DNA of 33,128 nucleotides from a bacterium (GTDB lineage: Bacteria > Patescibacteriota > Saccharimonadia > Saccharimonadales > Saccharimonadaceae): NCBI GenBank assembly GCA_030452455.1, contig JAKDMF010000003.1, positions 1 through 33,128 on the forward strand, read 5' to 3'. Below, piece by piece: positions 1-8,944 of the stretch. The position numbers and the translations under genes are program-made. Every line of letters begins with the position of its first letter. Position 1 is the first letter of the stretch. The notes below the pieces were generated by a model, which worked only from the letters and a program-made list of their open reading frames with translations, was not told the origin of the DNA and ran no database searches.

Positions 1-2288
1 ATATCTTTTTTAGTTATCGGGTTGGTTGATTTTGTGACCGTTAGCTTGATTTCGGCTCCCGATGGAGTACATTTTGTGGCCAGTTTTTTGGATACCTTGT
101 CAAATGTCATGCTAGTTCCGCTCGAGGATTTTTTGTACCACGACGGGTATAGCTCACCGCCAATGTGTTTGATACCCTTAGGCTCTTTCAGCCAAGCGCC
201 ATACTTACTCTTAACACCCTCGTCATAATGCTTGTCGGTGTATTTCATGACCGGGTCAACAATCTTGCCTGGAATCAGAGAGTTACCATTTTTGAGAGCT
301 TTTGTAGTGGCGTTACCGAGCCAGACGCCCATCGATATCTTCTTGCTATACGTCATAACCCATAGATCGCGTGGCTTACCGTTCAGGTCGGACGTACCAG
401 TCTTGACGGCTGTCTTGATACCGGGTATTTCAACGCCAGTTACGTAGCGGCCTTTGGTTAAGCCAAGACGAGCGTATGGATCAGACAGGATATCACCGAT
501 GATGTAGGCAATCTCAGGATCGAGGATTTGCTTCGATTTATCCTTCCATTTGATTAGGGTCTGTCCCTGGCTGTTTTTGACACTTAAGATGCTCGACTGT
601 TCGTGCCTAGTACCGGCATTGGCCAGTGTCGCAAAGGCATTAACGTGATCGATCTGGCGAGTACCACAGCCACCAATGGCGGCTGATAGACCGGCCTGTT
701 GCTCGACACCACGAGTACAGTAGTATTTGTCACCCATTTTACGGATATTATCAATTGTCGACTCGACGCCAGCGACATACATGGCTTTGACGGCCGGTAC
801 GTTGCGAGATTCGGCCAGGGCCTTACGGAGGGTGATAGCTCCCTCGAATCGCTTGTCGGCGTTTTGAAGCGGGGCTCCGTATTCTTTAGCAAAGTCGTTG
901 GAGTCGGTCAGTGTCCTCGTGCCGCTACCAAAACCGTCGCTCTTGAGTAGCTGAGCATAGACTTCCGGCTTGATACTTGAGCCCGGTTGGATAAATGACG
1001 TTGCGGCATTGTTCTGGCCGTAGCCGGGGTAGTTGTAGTCGCGACTACCCATCAGGGCTATTATTTGTCCATTGGTATTGTCCTGAACGGTGGCGGCGCC
1101 ATTATTGAAGCCGTAATAGCTCGGGTCGTATGTCTTGAACTCTTTTTTCATGGCTTTTTTGAGTTCTTTTTGGACGCCCCAATCAAGGGTTGTCTTGATG
1201 GTTAGGCCGCCCTTACCGACGGTCGCTTTACCGAGCTCAGCCTCGAGCTGAGAGCGAACCATCTGGACGAAGTGAGGTGCTTTTATATTTGAGTACTGGT
1301 CAGACTCTGGCCGTATCTTGTCAAGGATTGGCACTTTCTTGGCATCGTCAGCTTCTTTTTGCGTGATGTAGTTATTAGCTACCATCTTGTTAAGGACTTC
1401 ATGTTGGCGATTGATCAGTGCTTCATTGCCAGCTTCATTATAGGGGTCATATAGGCCTGGCTGGTTCGGCACGCCGGCCAGGAGGGCTGCCTGAGGCAGG
1501 TTAATCTTGCTAGCTGGTATACCGAAATAGGTCTGTGAGGCAGACTGAACTCCGTTACGACGGCCACCATAAGGTGATTCATTCAGGTAAAGTGTTAGAA
1601 TCTGGTCTTTATCGTAGAGGCGCTCGACTTCGATAGCTAGAATCATTTCCTTAATCTTACGCGGAATACCACTCAGGCTTCGGTCATGGGCCTCATCGGC
1701 GAAGTAGACCTGTTTGACGAGTTGTTGGGTCAGAGTTGAACCACCTTGGATGGATTCGCCGCGCAAATCTGTAATAGCGGCTCGGGCAATGCCAATTGGA
1801 CTAATACCGCCATGCTTATAGAAGTTACGATCCTCAATGGCGACGGTAGCTTGCTTCATATACTCACTGATCTGATCGGCTTTAACGGTCAGCTTGTAGT
1901 TGCCCTCGCCCTTGTCTTCCCAGAGTAGTTTGTCATTGCGGTCATAGTATTTAGATACCGTGGTTTGGACCTGTTTGGCGAGTTCGCTCGGACGGATGGC
2001 GTCGAGATCTTTACGGTAATAGGCAAATAGGGCTCCGGCTAGTAGCACCATGAGCAGTATAAAAATACCAACAAGCTTGATAAGCATGAATAGTCCTCGC
2101 CTGGAGAACCAATACGACCAGAATCGTTTCGGATGGACCCGATAGAAGAAGCGCTGAACTGGGTTCTTCGGCAAACTAGCCAAATATTCGGCTCGCTTAC
2201 GGGCTGAAGAATCCTTCTTGGTCTTGAGCCGACGAGTTAAGTTTGAATATACGTTCAACTTGCGTGATTTACTGCTTTTTTTAGCCAC
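1..2288 (-). CDS. Class A penicillin-binding protein (transglycosylase/transpeptidase), C-terminus cut by window edge
   Basis: My reverse-strand translation starts at GTG 2288 (VAKKSSKSRKLNVYSNLTRRL...), has one TM segment (LIKLVGIFILLMVLLAGALFAYY), GT51 motifs (ATVAIEDRNFYKHGGIS, GGSTLTQQLVKQ), and transpeptidase motifs GSSIKP (SxxK), SRN (SxN) and KTGT. No stop before position 1. Confidence 0.93.
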   Translation of the reverse strand, partial: MAKKSSKSRKLNVYSNLTRRLKTKKDSSARKRAEYLASLPKNPVQRFFYRVHPKRFWSYWFSRRGLFMLIKLVGIFILLMVLLAGALFAYYRKDLDAIRPSELAKQVQTTVSKYYDRNDKLLWEDKGEGNYKLTVKADQISEYMKQATVAIEDRNFYKHGGISPIGIARAAITDLRGESIQGGSTLTQQLVKQVYFADEAHDRSLSGIPRKIKEMILAIEVERLYDKDQILTLYLNESPYGGRRNGVQSASQTYFGIPASKINLPQAALLAGVPNQPGLYDPYNEAGNEALINRQHEVLNKMVANNYITQKEADDAKKVPILDKIRPESDQYSNIKAPHFVQMVRSQLEAELGKATVGKGGLTIKTTLDWGVQKELKKAMKKEFKTYDPSYYGFNNGAATVQDNTNGQIIALMGSRDYNYPGYGQNNAATSFIQPGSSIKPEVYAQLLKSDGFGSGTRTLTDSNDFAKEYGAPLQNADKRFEGAITLRKALAESRNVPAVKAMYVAGVESTIDNIRKMGDKYYCTRGVEQQAGLSAAIGGCGTRQIDHVNAFATLANAGTRHEQSSILSVKNSQGQTLIKWKDKSKQILDPEIAYIIGDILSDPYARLGLTKGRYVTGVEIPGIKTAVKTGTSDLNGKPRDLWVMTYSKKISMGVWLGNATTKALKNGNSLIPGKIVDPVMKYTDKHYDEGVKSKYGAWLKEPKGIKHIGGELYPSWYKKSSSGTSMTFDKVSKKLATKCTPSGAEIKLTVTKSTNPITKKD

Positions 2289-2621
2289 CTAATTTATATC
2301 CTCATAAAGTCTAACTTTAAATACTATTGTAACACGACGAGTTGAGAGAAATGTCAGTTAATTAAACTAAATTTAAATTAATCTTGGACCGCTCAATCTG
2401 GTGCAGCAGCAGCCTTCGAGTGAAGAAAATCAGCTGGCTTATTTTATTCCGAGAAGGCACCCTGATGAAACGAATGTTAAGATCGTAGCAGGCTGCTGCA
2501 CTTCCTTGTTCGGTCTTGTGAACAAGTTAGCAAGACTCTCACTTCGTAGTGCAGTAGTAACCGAGAGAAGAACCGAGCTTGCTCGTGTTATTCCGAAGAT
2601 GCGACCGAGCGCAGCGAATGC

Positions 2622-2627
2622 TATAAT
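2622..2627 (+). promoter_or_regulatory. Extended -10 (TGC TATAAT) of tyrS promoter
   Basis: tgcTATAAT, then ~30 nt leader with AAGGAG SD before ATG 2658. Confidence 0.6.
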
Positions 2628-2657
2628 AGTACAAACAATACCTAACAAGGAGATCTC

Positions 2658-3878
2658 ATGACGCTTTCACAAGAGCTGCAGTGGCGGGGCTTTGTAAACC
2701 AGACTACCTACAACGATATCAGTCAACTAGACGGAGATCCTATTAAGTTTTATCTAGGCGTCGACCCGAGTGCTGACAGCATGACAATCGGTAATTTGGC
2801 CGCGGCTATGATGGTCAGGCACTTTATAGATCATGGCCATGAGGCATTTTTACTAGTTGGCGGCGCGACCGGTATGATTGGTGACCCCGACGGCAAAGCT
2901 GATGAACGCAACCTAAAAACACTTGATGAAATCGCCAAAAATAAAGCCGGCATCGCCCGGCAGTATGACCAAGTCTTTTCCGGTCAGAAGTTCACGATCG
3001 TTGATAATTACGACTGGTTCAAGGACATGAACTACCTAGAGTTTCTGCGCGAAGTCGGAAAAAATGTTCCGCTGAGCCAGATGATTGGACGTGACTTCAT
3101 ACAGTCGAGGATCGGTGAAGGTGGCTCCGGTATTAGCTACGCCGAATTTAGCTACTCATTAATTCAAGGCTACGACTTCGTCCACCTAAACCGCAACCAC
3201 GGCGTCACGCTTCAGGTCTGCGGAGCTGACCAATGGGGTAATTCAATCGCTGGTGTCGATCTGATCCGCCGGATTGAAGGGACTGAGGCTCACGTCTACT
3301 CAACACCGCTTATTATCAACCAAGCGACCGGTAAAAAGTTCGGCAAGAGCGAAGATGGAGCTGTTTGGCTTGATCCAGCCAAAACAAGTGTCTATAAGTT
3401 CTACCAGTTCTGGCTAAATGTCGATGACAAGGGTGTAATCGACTACATGAAGGTTTACACATTGCTATCACGTGAAGAGATTGACGAAATCGCCCAAATT
3501 CATCAGCAAACTCCAGAGCAGCGCCAGGCCCAAAAACAGCTAGCTTACGCCGTAACTCGGCTTGTTCACGGGCAGGAGGCAGCTGACAACGTCGTCAAGG
3601 TCACCGGAGTGTTATTTGGGTCGTCGGATGTTTCGTTAGCTGATCTATCGAGCGAAGCTATCGGCATGCTATCGAACGAAATTCCAGTCGCTACAACTAA
3701 TCAGCCGGTTGTCGACTGTCTGATCGAGGCTAACCTTGCTAGTAGTAAGGGTGAAGCCCGACGACTCATAATTGGCGGTGCCGTATCTGTTGACGGTGAC
3801 AAGATTAGTGATGACATTACACTTGATGGCCAGCACTTGGTCAAAAAGGGCAAAAATAGTTTCGTATTAGTTAAATAG
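2658..3878 (+). CDS. tyrS: Tyrosyl-tRNA synthetase
   Basis: Full-length ORF with FYLGVDPSADS, QVCGADQWGNS, KFGKSEDGAVW (KMSKS region) and C-terminal S4-like domain (GEARRLIIGGAVSVDG). Confidence 0.95.
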   Translation: MTLSQELQWRGFVNQTTYNDISQLDGDPIKFYLGVDPSADSMTIGNLAAAMMVRHFIDHGHEAFLLVGGATGMIGDPDGKADERNLKTLDEIAKNKAGIARQYDQVFSGQKFTIVDNYDWFKDMNYLEFLREVGKNVPLSQMIGRDFIQSRIGEGGSGISYAEFSYSLIQGYDFVHLNRNHGVTLQVCGADQWGNSIAGVDLIRRIEGTEAHVYSTPLIINQATGKKFGKSEDGAVWLDPAKTSVYKFYQFWLNVDDKGVIDYMKVYTLLSREEIDEIAQIHQQTPEQRQAQKQLAYAVTRLVHGQEAADNVVKVTGVLFGSSDVSLADLSSEAIGMLSNEIPVATTNQPVVDCLIEANLASSKGEARRLIIGGAVSVDGDKISDDITLDGQHLVKKGKNSFVLVK

Positions 3879-3890
3879 GGAGTATGGATT

Positions 3891-4664
3891 ATGTCCAAAA
3901 AAATTATTGCATTTGATCTTGATGATACATTGGCACCGAGCAAGTCGCACTTTGATCCACAGATGGTGGCGCTATTTGATAGGCTATTAGCCGTCTATGA
4001 TGTCTGCGTTATATCTGGGGCTCGCTTTGAGCTGTTTCAGCGACAGTTTTTGTCGCAGATTACGACTGAGCCGGACTCACTTGCTCGGCTCCATCTTATG
4101 CCGACAAGTGGTACCCGCTACTATACGCACGTTGATGGCGAGTGGCAGATGCAGTACGCCGAAGATTTCACTCCCGATGAAAAAGTGAAAATTATCCAGG
4201 CTCTCGAAGAGGGTCTAAAGGAGTCGGGCCTGGAGGAGGCTACGACCTACGGTGAAATAATCGAAGACCGTGACAGTCAGATAACTATGTCAGCTCTCGG
4301 CCAAGATATCGTCGCCCAACTTGGCGATGAAGGTGTCCGAATCAAAAAAGCTTGGGATCCGAACCGCACCAAAAAGAGTAAAATCCGCGACCTAGTTCAG
4401 CCAAAAATCCCTGAGTTTAACGTCAATGCTGCCGGCGCAACATCGATTGATGTCACCCGGCCAGGCGTTAACAAGGCCTACGGTATCGGGCGGCTGATCG
4501 AGATGACTGGTGTCAAAAAGAGCGAGATCCTGTTCATGGGCGATTCGATCGTGCCTGGCGGTAACGACTATCCAGTCGAGGAAATGGGCGTCGACTGTAT
4601 ATCTGTTCGCAACTGGCGCGATACGGCCTACGCTATCGAGGGGATACTTGGTGTCACTGAGTAG
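3891..4664 (+). CDS. HAD-superfamily hydrolase, phosphomannomutase/sugar-phosphatase-like
   Basis: N-terminal DLDDTLAPSKS (DxDxT), later GDSIVPGGNDYPV (HAD motif IV). Confidence 0.75.
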   Translation: MSKKIIAFDLDDTLAPSKSHFDPQMVALFDRLLAVYDVCVISGARFELFQRQFLSQITTEPDSLARLHLMPTSGTRYYTHVDGEWQMQYAEDFTPDEKVKIIQALEEGLKESGLEEATTYGEIIEDRDSQITMSALGQDIVAQLGDEGVRIKKAWDPNRTKKSKIRDLVQPKIPEFNVNAAGATSIDVTRPGVNKAYGIGRLIEMTGVKKSEILFMGDSIVPGGNDYPVEEMGVDCISVRNWRDTAYAIEGILGVTE

Positions 4665-4678
4665 CACTAAGTGATTGT

Positions 4679-6709
4679 ATGATTCTATCGACAGACATCA
4701 CCAAGGTTAAGGGTGTCGGCCCAAAAACCGCCCTCCAGCTGCAGTCTGCCAATATAAATACTGTCGAAGACATGCTGAATTTCCTGCCGCGCCGTTATGA
4801 TGACTTTTCAGATGTTGTAGCGATTGAAGACATCAAGGCTGGCAAAGCAACGATAAAAGCTAAGTGCGAGTCCATCACTACCAAACAAGTTCGTCGTGGA
4901 CTGAAGATAACTACTGCCACGCTCGTCGATGACAGCGGCCGGCTCCAAGCTGTTTGGTTTAATCAGCCCTACCGAGCTACTCAGCTCAAACCAGACGAGG
5001 ATTTTCTCTTCTCGGGTGATTTTGAATTTAAATACAATAAATACCAGCTGACTAATCCGAGCTCTGAAAAAGTTAGTGATGCCCCGATTCAGACAGATCG
5101 AATGCTGCCAGTCTACCGGCATATTAAAGGCCTTAAGTCGCAAACTACTCGCAAAATACTAAATGAACTGAAACCTCTGATGACGATGTTGCCTGAAACT
5201 TTGCCAGGTGAGTTGATTAAGCGCGAAGGTCTAATCAGCCGCGGCGATGCCATGCTCGGCCTGCACTTTCCCAAAACCGCGTCTGATATTGAGTCAGGCC
5301 GGGAGAGATTTGCCTTCGAGGAGCTATTTCAGCTGCTACTAGCTAGTCAATACAACCGCCAAGCTAATAGTCAACTAGAGGGCTGGGTCATACCGTTCCA
5401 GCAGGAGTCGGTTAAGAAGTTCGTGGCTAGCTTGCCATTTAATCTGACTAACTCACAGCGGTTAGCTGCCTGGGAGGTTTTACAGGACTTTGAACGACAG
5501 ACACCGATGAACCGCCTGCTGCAGGGTGATGTCGGAGCTGGCAAGACTGTCGTGGCTGGTCTAGCTATGGAGCAGGCGTCTCGAGCCGGTATGCAATCGG
5601 CCCTCATGGCGCCAACCGAGATACTGGCCTCGCAGCACGCCGAAACTCTTCGAAAGTTGTTGGGCCCATTTGGCATTACTGTCGGTCTATTGACTGGCAG
5701 TGTCAAGACTCAGGCTCGTAAGGAAATATTAAGTCAGCTAGCGACCGGTGGCGTCGACGTGGTTGTCGGCACTCATGCGCTAATCCAGGACACCATAGAG
5801 TTTCATAAGCTCGGCTTTGTGGTCATTGATGAGCAACATCGTTTTGGTGTTAAGCAGCGCCAACAACTACTCGATAAGTCGACTAAAATGCCGCACCTGC
5901 TGGCTATGACGGCTACTCCGATACCACGCAGCTTGGCGCTAACGGTCTACGGCGAGCTAGACGTCTCGGTTCTGCGTGACATGCCAAAAGGCCGCAAGCC
6001 GATCGAAACTCACCTGTGGTCTCCGAATAGTCGGACGCAGCTCTATGACAGGATCGATCAGCAAATCGAGCTTGGTCGACAGGTCTACGTTGTTTGCAGT
6101 CTAATCGACGACAACCCCGACAACGATACCAGGAGCGTCGAGGCTGAATATAAACGATTATCGGGATCTGTCTTTAAACATCGTCGAATCGGGTTATTGC
6201 ACGGTCGCCTGAAGCCAGACGAAAAGACCGAAATTATGACCCGATTTTTAAGCGGCGAACTAGATATTTTGGTCAGCACTACAGTGGTCGAGGTTGGTGT
6301 CGATGTACCGAACGCCACTGTCATGATGATAGAAAACGCTGATCAGTTTGGTCTGTCGCAGCTTCACCAGCTGCGTGGTCGAGTCGGCCGGAGCGAACAC
6401 CAGAGCTACTGCTACTTAGTTATGACTGACAGCAAGCGACCATCACAGCGCCTACGGGAGATCGAGAAGTCTGGTGACGGTTTCTACTTGGCTGAAGTTG
6501 ACCTCAGGCTTCGCGGCCCAGGCGAAATATACGGCAAGGCTCAGCACGGTGCACTTAACCTCCAGATCGCTACTTTAGCTGATACTAAATTGATAGCGCG
6601 GGCTCAATCGGCCGCCCGACGTTTCGTGGAATCTGGCCTGGATTTGATACAATACAAACAGTTAGCTGATCAAGTTCACTATTATCAGCGTTTGACGACA
6701 TTAAACTAG
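4679..6709 (+). CDS. recG: ATP-dependent DNA helicase RecG
   Basis: KGVGPKTALQL, GDVGAGKTVVAGLA (Walker A), DEQHRFGVKQR, TATPIPRSLALT, QLRGRVGRSEHQSYCYL. Confidence 0.96.
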   Translation: MILSTDITKVKGVGPKTALQLQSANINTVEDMLNFLPRRYDDFSDVVAIEDIKAGKATIKAKCESITTKQVRRGLKITTATLVDDSGRLQAVWFNQPYRATQLKPDEDFLFSGDFEFKYNKYQLTNPSSEKVSDAPIQTDRMLPVYRHIKGLKSQTTRKILNELKPLMTMLPETLPGELIKREGLISRGDAMLGLHFPKTASDIESGRERFAFEELFQLLLASQYNRQANSQLEGWVIPFQQESVKKFVASLPFNLTNSQRLAAWEVLQDFERQTPMNRLLQGDVGAGKTVVAGLAMEQASRAGMQSALMAPTEILASQHAETLRKLLGPFGITVGLLTGSVKTQARKEILSQLATGGVDVVVGTHALIQDTIEFHKLGFVVIDEQHRFGVKQRQQLLDKSTKMPHLLAMTATPIPRSLALTVYGELDVSVLRDMPKGRKPIETHLWSPNSRTQLYDRIDQQIELGRQVYVVCSLIDDNPDNDTRSVEAEYKRLSGSVFKHRRIGLLHGRLKPDEKTEIMTRFLSGELDILVSTTVVEVGVDVPNATVMMIENADQFGLSQLHQLRGRVGRSEHQSYCYLVMTDSKRPSQRLREIEKSGDGFYLAEVDLRLRGPGEIYGKAQHGALNLQIATLADTKLIARAQSAARRFVESGLDLIQYKQLADQVHYYQRLTTLN

Positions 6710-6710
6710 T

Positions 6711-7520
6711 ATGTACTCAGGAACAACATTTCGAATAAAATCTGGTCTAGTGATGGGAGTCCATCAAAAAATCGACCGTGTAGCACGCCGCAAATTAGGT
6801 GGGTTACTTGACGATGCCACCGATTTTCCGACTATTTCTGAGATTTTACATTTCGAGGGCCTGAACGGTCCGGATGGAATTAAGCGTAAAAGCCCTGGCA
6901 AAGACGAACCTTGGCACTTTATAGACCCAACCAAACCAGAAGAGTCCAAGCTACTCGAGCTGATAGATAATCACATCAATAACCTGGCCCGGGCGCTGCA
7001 GGCCGGCAATCAAGAGCGAGCTGCCTTTGAAGCGGCCTGGCTTTCACATGCTGTAACTGATGGGTTAACTCCGGCTCATCATTACCCACTTGAGGATAAA
7101 CTAATCGAGCTCCGTGGCGGCGAAGGACTCGATAGCCGTTCCAGCAAGCGTAAAAAGGTTATCCTACCTGGAGACACTAAACTAAAACAGATTGCCAACA
7201 ACTGGGAGTTCTGGGGTGCTCGTGGCGTCATGACAACTCATCTCGGGTTTGAGCTTGGCGTGGCGTCGACTATTTCGTCGCATAAATTCTCAGTTGAAAA
7301 GCCAGATGAGGACATGCTAGCGGCAGTTAAAAAGGATGGCTACCGGCGAGTGTTCATAAATATACTACGAGAAGTTAATTCCCTTCATATGTACGAGGCT
7401 TACACCAAAGCTGGTTGGAGTCGTAAGTTGGCTCGCCAGACACGACATGAGCTGATGCCATTTATTATTGAAGCGGTCTGCCTGTCGTGGTACGCCGCGT
7501 TTTACGGGGCAAAAAAGTGA
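6711..7520 (+). CDS. Zinc-dependent phospholipase C / P1 nuclease superfamily-like protein (predicted)
   Basis: GVHQKIDR; WHFIDP (compare HFYDP of bacterial Zn-PLC); HAVTDGLTPAH (HxxxDxxxxxH); HLGFE (HxxxE). Order and spacing match the Zn-PLC ligand pattern. Start may instead be the ATG of MGVHQKI. Confidence 0.55.
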   Translation: MYSGTTFRIKSGLVMGVHQKIDRVARRKLGGLLDDATDFPTISEILHFEGLNGPDGIKRKSPGKDEPWHFIDPTKPEESKLLELIDNHINNLARALQAGNQERAAFEAAWLSHAVTDGLTPAHHYPLEDKLIELRGGEGLDSRSSKRKKVILPGDTKLKQIANNWEFWGARGVMTTHLGFELGVASTISSHKFSVEKPDEDMLAAVKKDGYRRVFINILREVNSLHMYEAYTKAGWSRKLARQTRHELMPFIIEAVCLSWYAAFYGAKK

Positions 7521-8059
7521 ACATCCGAATAATAGCTGGTACATATGGTGGTCGGACAATGGCCGCTCCAGCTGGGCGTACAACGCACCCGATGGGTGAG
7601 AGGATACGCAACGCCGTGTTTAATAGCTTGGGCGGCGAAATCAGCGGAGCCAGCGTGCTAGACGTCTTCGCGGGTAGCGGAGTGGTTGGTCTCGAGGCGT
7701 TGAGTCGGGGGGCTAAGCAGGCAATCTTCGTCGAACGAGATCGAAATGCTCAGCGTTGTATATTAGACAATATAAAATCTTTGCAGATTGCGGGCAGTAC
7801 GAAGCTAATCAAAACGACTGTTTCTAATTGGCTAGAATCGTCTGAGCCAGAGGATTTTGATATTATTTTCGCCGACCCACCGTACCACGATCCACAGTTA
7901 TCCACAGTCGCCCGATTATTCGGACTATTAAAACCGGGCGGGCTTATGGTATTATCACATTCAGGTAGGGGTGAGTTGCCGACCAAAACGGGAGTTGTTG
8001 TGGTGGACAATCGTAGTTATGGTAATGCGGTGATAACCCTCTACCGCCGAGAATCTTAG
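7517..8059 (+). CDS. rsmD: 16S rRNA (guanine966-N2)-methyltransferase RsmD
   Basis: GTG start overlapping the previous stop (GTGA); NIRIIAGTYGGRTM, ERIRNAVFNSLG, DVFAGSGVVGLEALSRGA, FADPPYHD. Confidence 0.92.
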   Translation: MNIRIIAGTYGGRTMAAPAGRTTHPMGERIRNAVFNSLGGEISGASVLDVFAGSGVVGLEALSRGAKQAIFVERDRNAQRCILDNIKSLQIAGSTKLIKTTVSNWLESSEPEDFDIIFADPPYHDPQLSTVARLFGLLKPGGLMVLSHSGRGELPTKTGVVVVDNRSYGNAVITLYRRES

Positions 8060-8072
8060 TATGTATTGATAA

Positions 8073-8097
8073 GTCGACATTATGTCGTCTTTTTTAT
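8073..8097 (+). terminator. Probable Rho-independent terminator after rsmD
   Basis: CGACAttaTGTCG short stem followed by a T run (TCTTTTTTATTT). Confidence 0.5.
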
Positions 8098-8128
8098 TTC
8101 CAGTAGTATCTAAAGGATTTTATAGAAA

Positions 8129-8160
8129 CCAAAAACCGCCCCAATGGGCGGTTTTATAAT
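8129..8160 (-). terminator. Terminator of tRNA-Leu
   Basis: On the minus strand: AAAACCGCCCattggGGCGGTTTTT, strong GC stem with T tract. Confidence 0.8.
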
Positions 8161-8171
8161 AAAGTTCAATT

Positions 8172-8256
8172 TGGTACGGATGAAAGGACTTGAACCTTCA
8201 CGCCCGAGGGCACGTGCTCCTAAGGCACGCGTGTCTACCAATTCCACCACATCCGC
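8172..8256 (-). tRNA. tRNA-Leu(UAG), CCA encoded
   Basis: Minus strand GCGGATGTGGTGGAATTGGTAGACACGCGTGCCTTAGGAGCACGTGCCCTCGGGCGTGAAGGTTCAAGTCCTTTCATCCGTACCA; 7-nt anticodon loop CTTAGGA, class II variable arm, GGTTCAAGTCC T-loop, acceptor GCGGATG/CATCCGT. Confidence 0.95.
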
Positions 8257-8345
8257 AAATATTGTTTGTGATTGAACTTATTCTAAGTCATATTATAGCA
8301 TAATAATTGCCAACACTTATATATTTTCGTCGGTTTTTTAATAAA

Positions 8346-8384
8346 AATGCCCAGCATCACGACTCTGTCGTTCAACTGGGCTTT
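8346..8384 (-). terminator. Probable terminator of minus-strand orphan gene
   Basis: Minus strand AGCCCAG...CTGGGC followed by ATTTTTATT. Confidence 0.55.
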
Positions 8385-8395
8385 GGTACTGAGAA

Positions 8396-8797
8396 TTAGA
8401 TATTCTCGATGAAGTAGAAGTTGGCCTCGTTGAATCCTCGCCTGAAACCACGTCCACGAAGGTCTCTATTCACCTTCTGCGCCATAACAGTGAGCATTTC
8501 GCGCGAGTCAGACCATTCTTTCGCCATTTCGTACAAGAACTGTAAGAATGAATCAGCCCCTTCCTTGTCTGAGTCCCTGAAGGGGGCGACTATTCTTTGC
8601 TCGTAATTTTCGTTCAGCCATTTCTCGAAATTTGACGATTGGCTTTCTTCGTATATTTGCATTAGCCTTTGAACAAACATGGAGCTAGCTATAGTGGCAA
8701 CTGTTTCCTGCTGCTCACGTCTTGTTTGACTTATTCCTTTCATGTTCTCGAACGCTGCGTTTAGAAAATCTGTTTCGTACGACACTTCGCACCTCAT
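8396..8797 (-). CDS. Hypothetical protein, 133 aa
   Basis: Uninterrupted ORF with its own TATAAT-type box upstream and terminator downstream; no family recognised. Confidence 0.6.
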   Translation of the reverse strand: MRCEVSYETDFLNAAFENMKGISQTRREQQETVATIASSMFVQRLMQIYEESQSSNFEKWLNENYEQRIVAPFRDSDKEGADSFLQFLYEMAKEWSDSREMLTVMAQKVNRDLRGRGFRRGFNEANFYFIENI

Positions 8798-8944
8798 TCA
8801 GTCCAAATCCGACTCTCTGTCAGACCATAGCACGATTATACAACTAGGTTATTATAATTCAAATCACAAGCAAAATGCGGTTGTTTATGATTTTATTCAG
8901 CTTGTGCTATGATAGTTATACATGGAAATAAGGGGTTGTTACAG

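Noticed and set aside
584-1928. Plus/minus short ORFs in the first 2.3 kb (e.g. 584-892 -, 1746-1928 +)
   Set aside because: They are out-of-frame shadows of the class A PBP read continuously on the minus strand.
2385-2657. T-box riboswitch for tyrS
   Set aside because: No TGGNACCGCG T-box sequence or terminator/antiterminator before tyrS; a -10 box lies only ~30 nt upstream of the gene.
2401-2661. 86-aa plus-strand ORF and overlapping 69-aa minus ORF upstream of tyrS
   Set aside because: No SD, no recognisable protein features, ends within tyrS and spans the tyrS -10 box; better explained as structured noncoding sequence.
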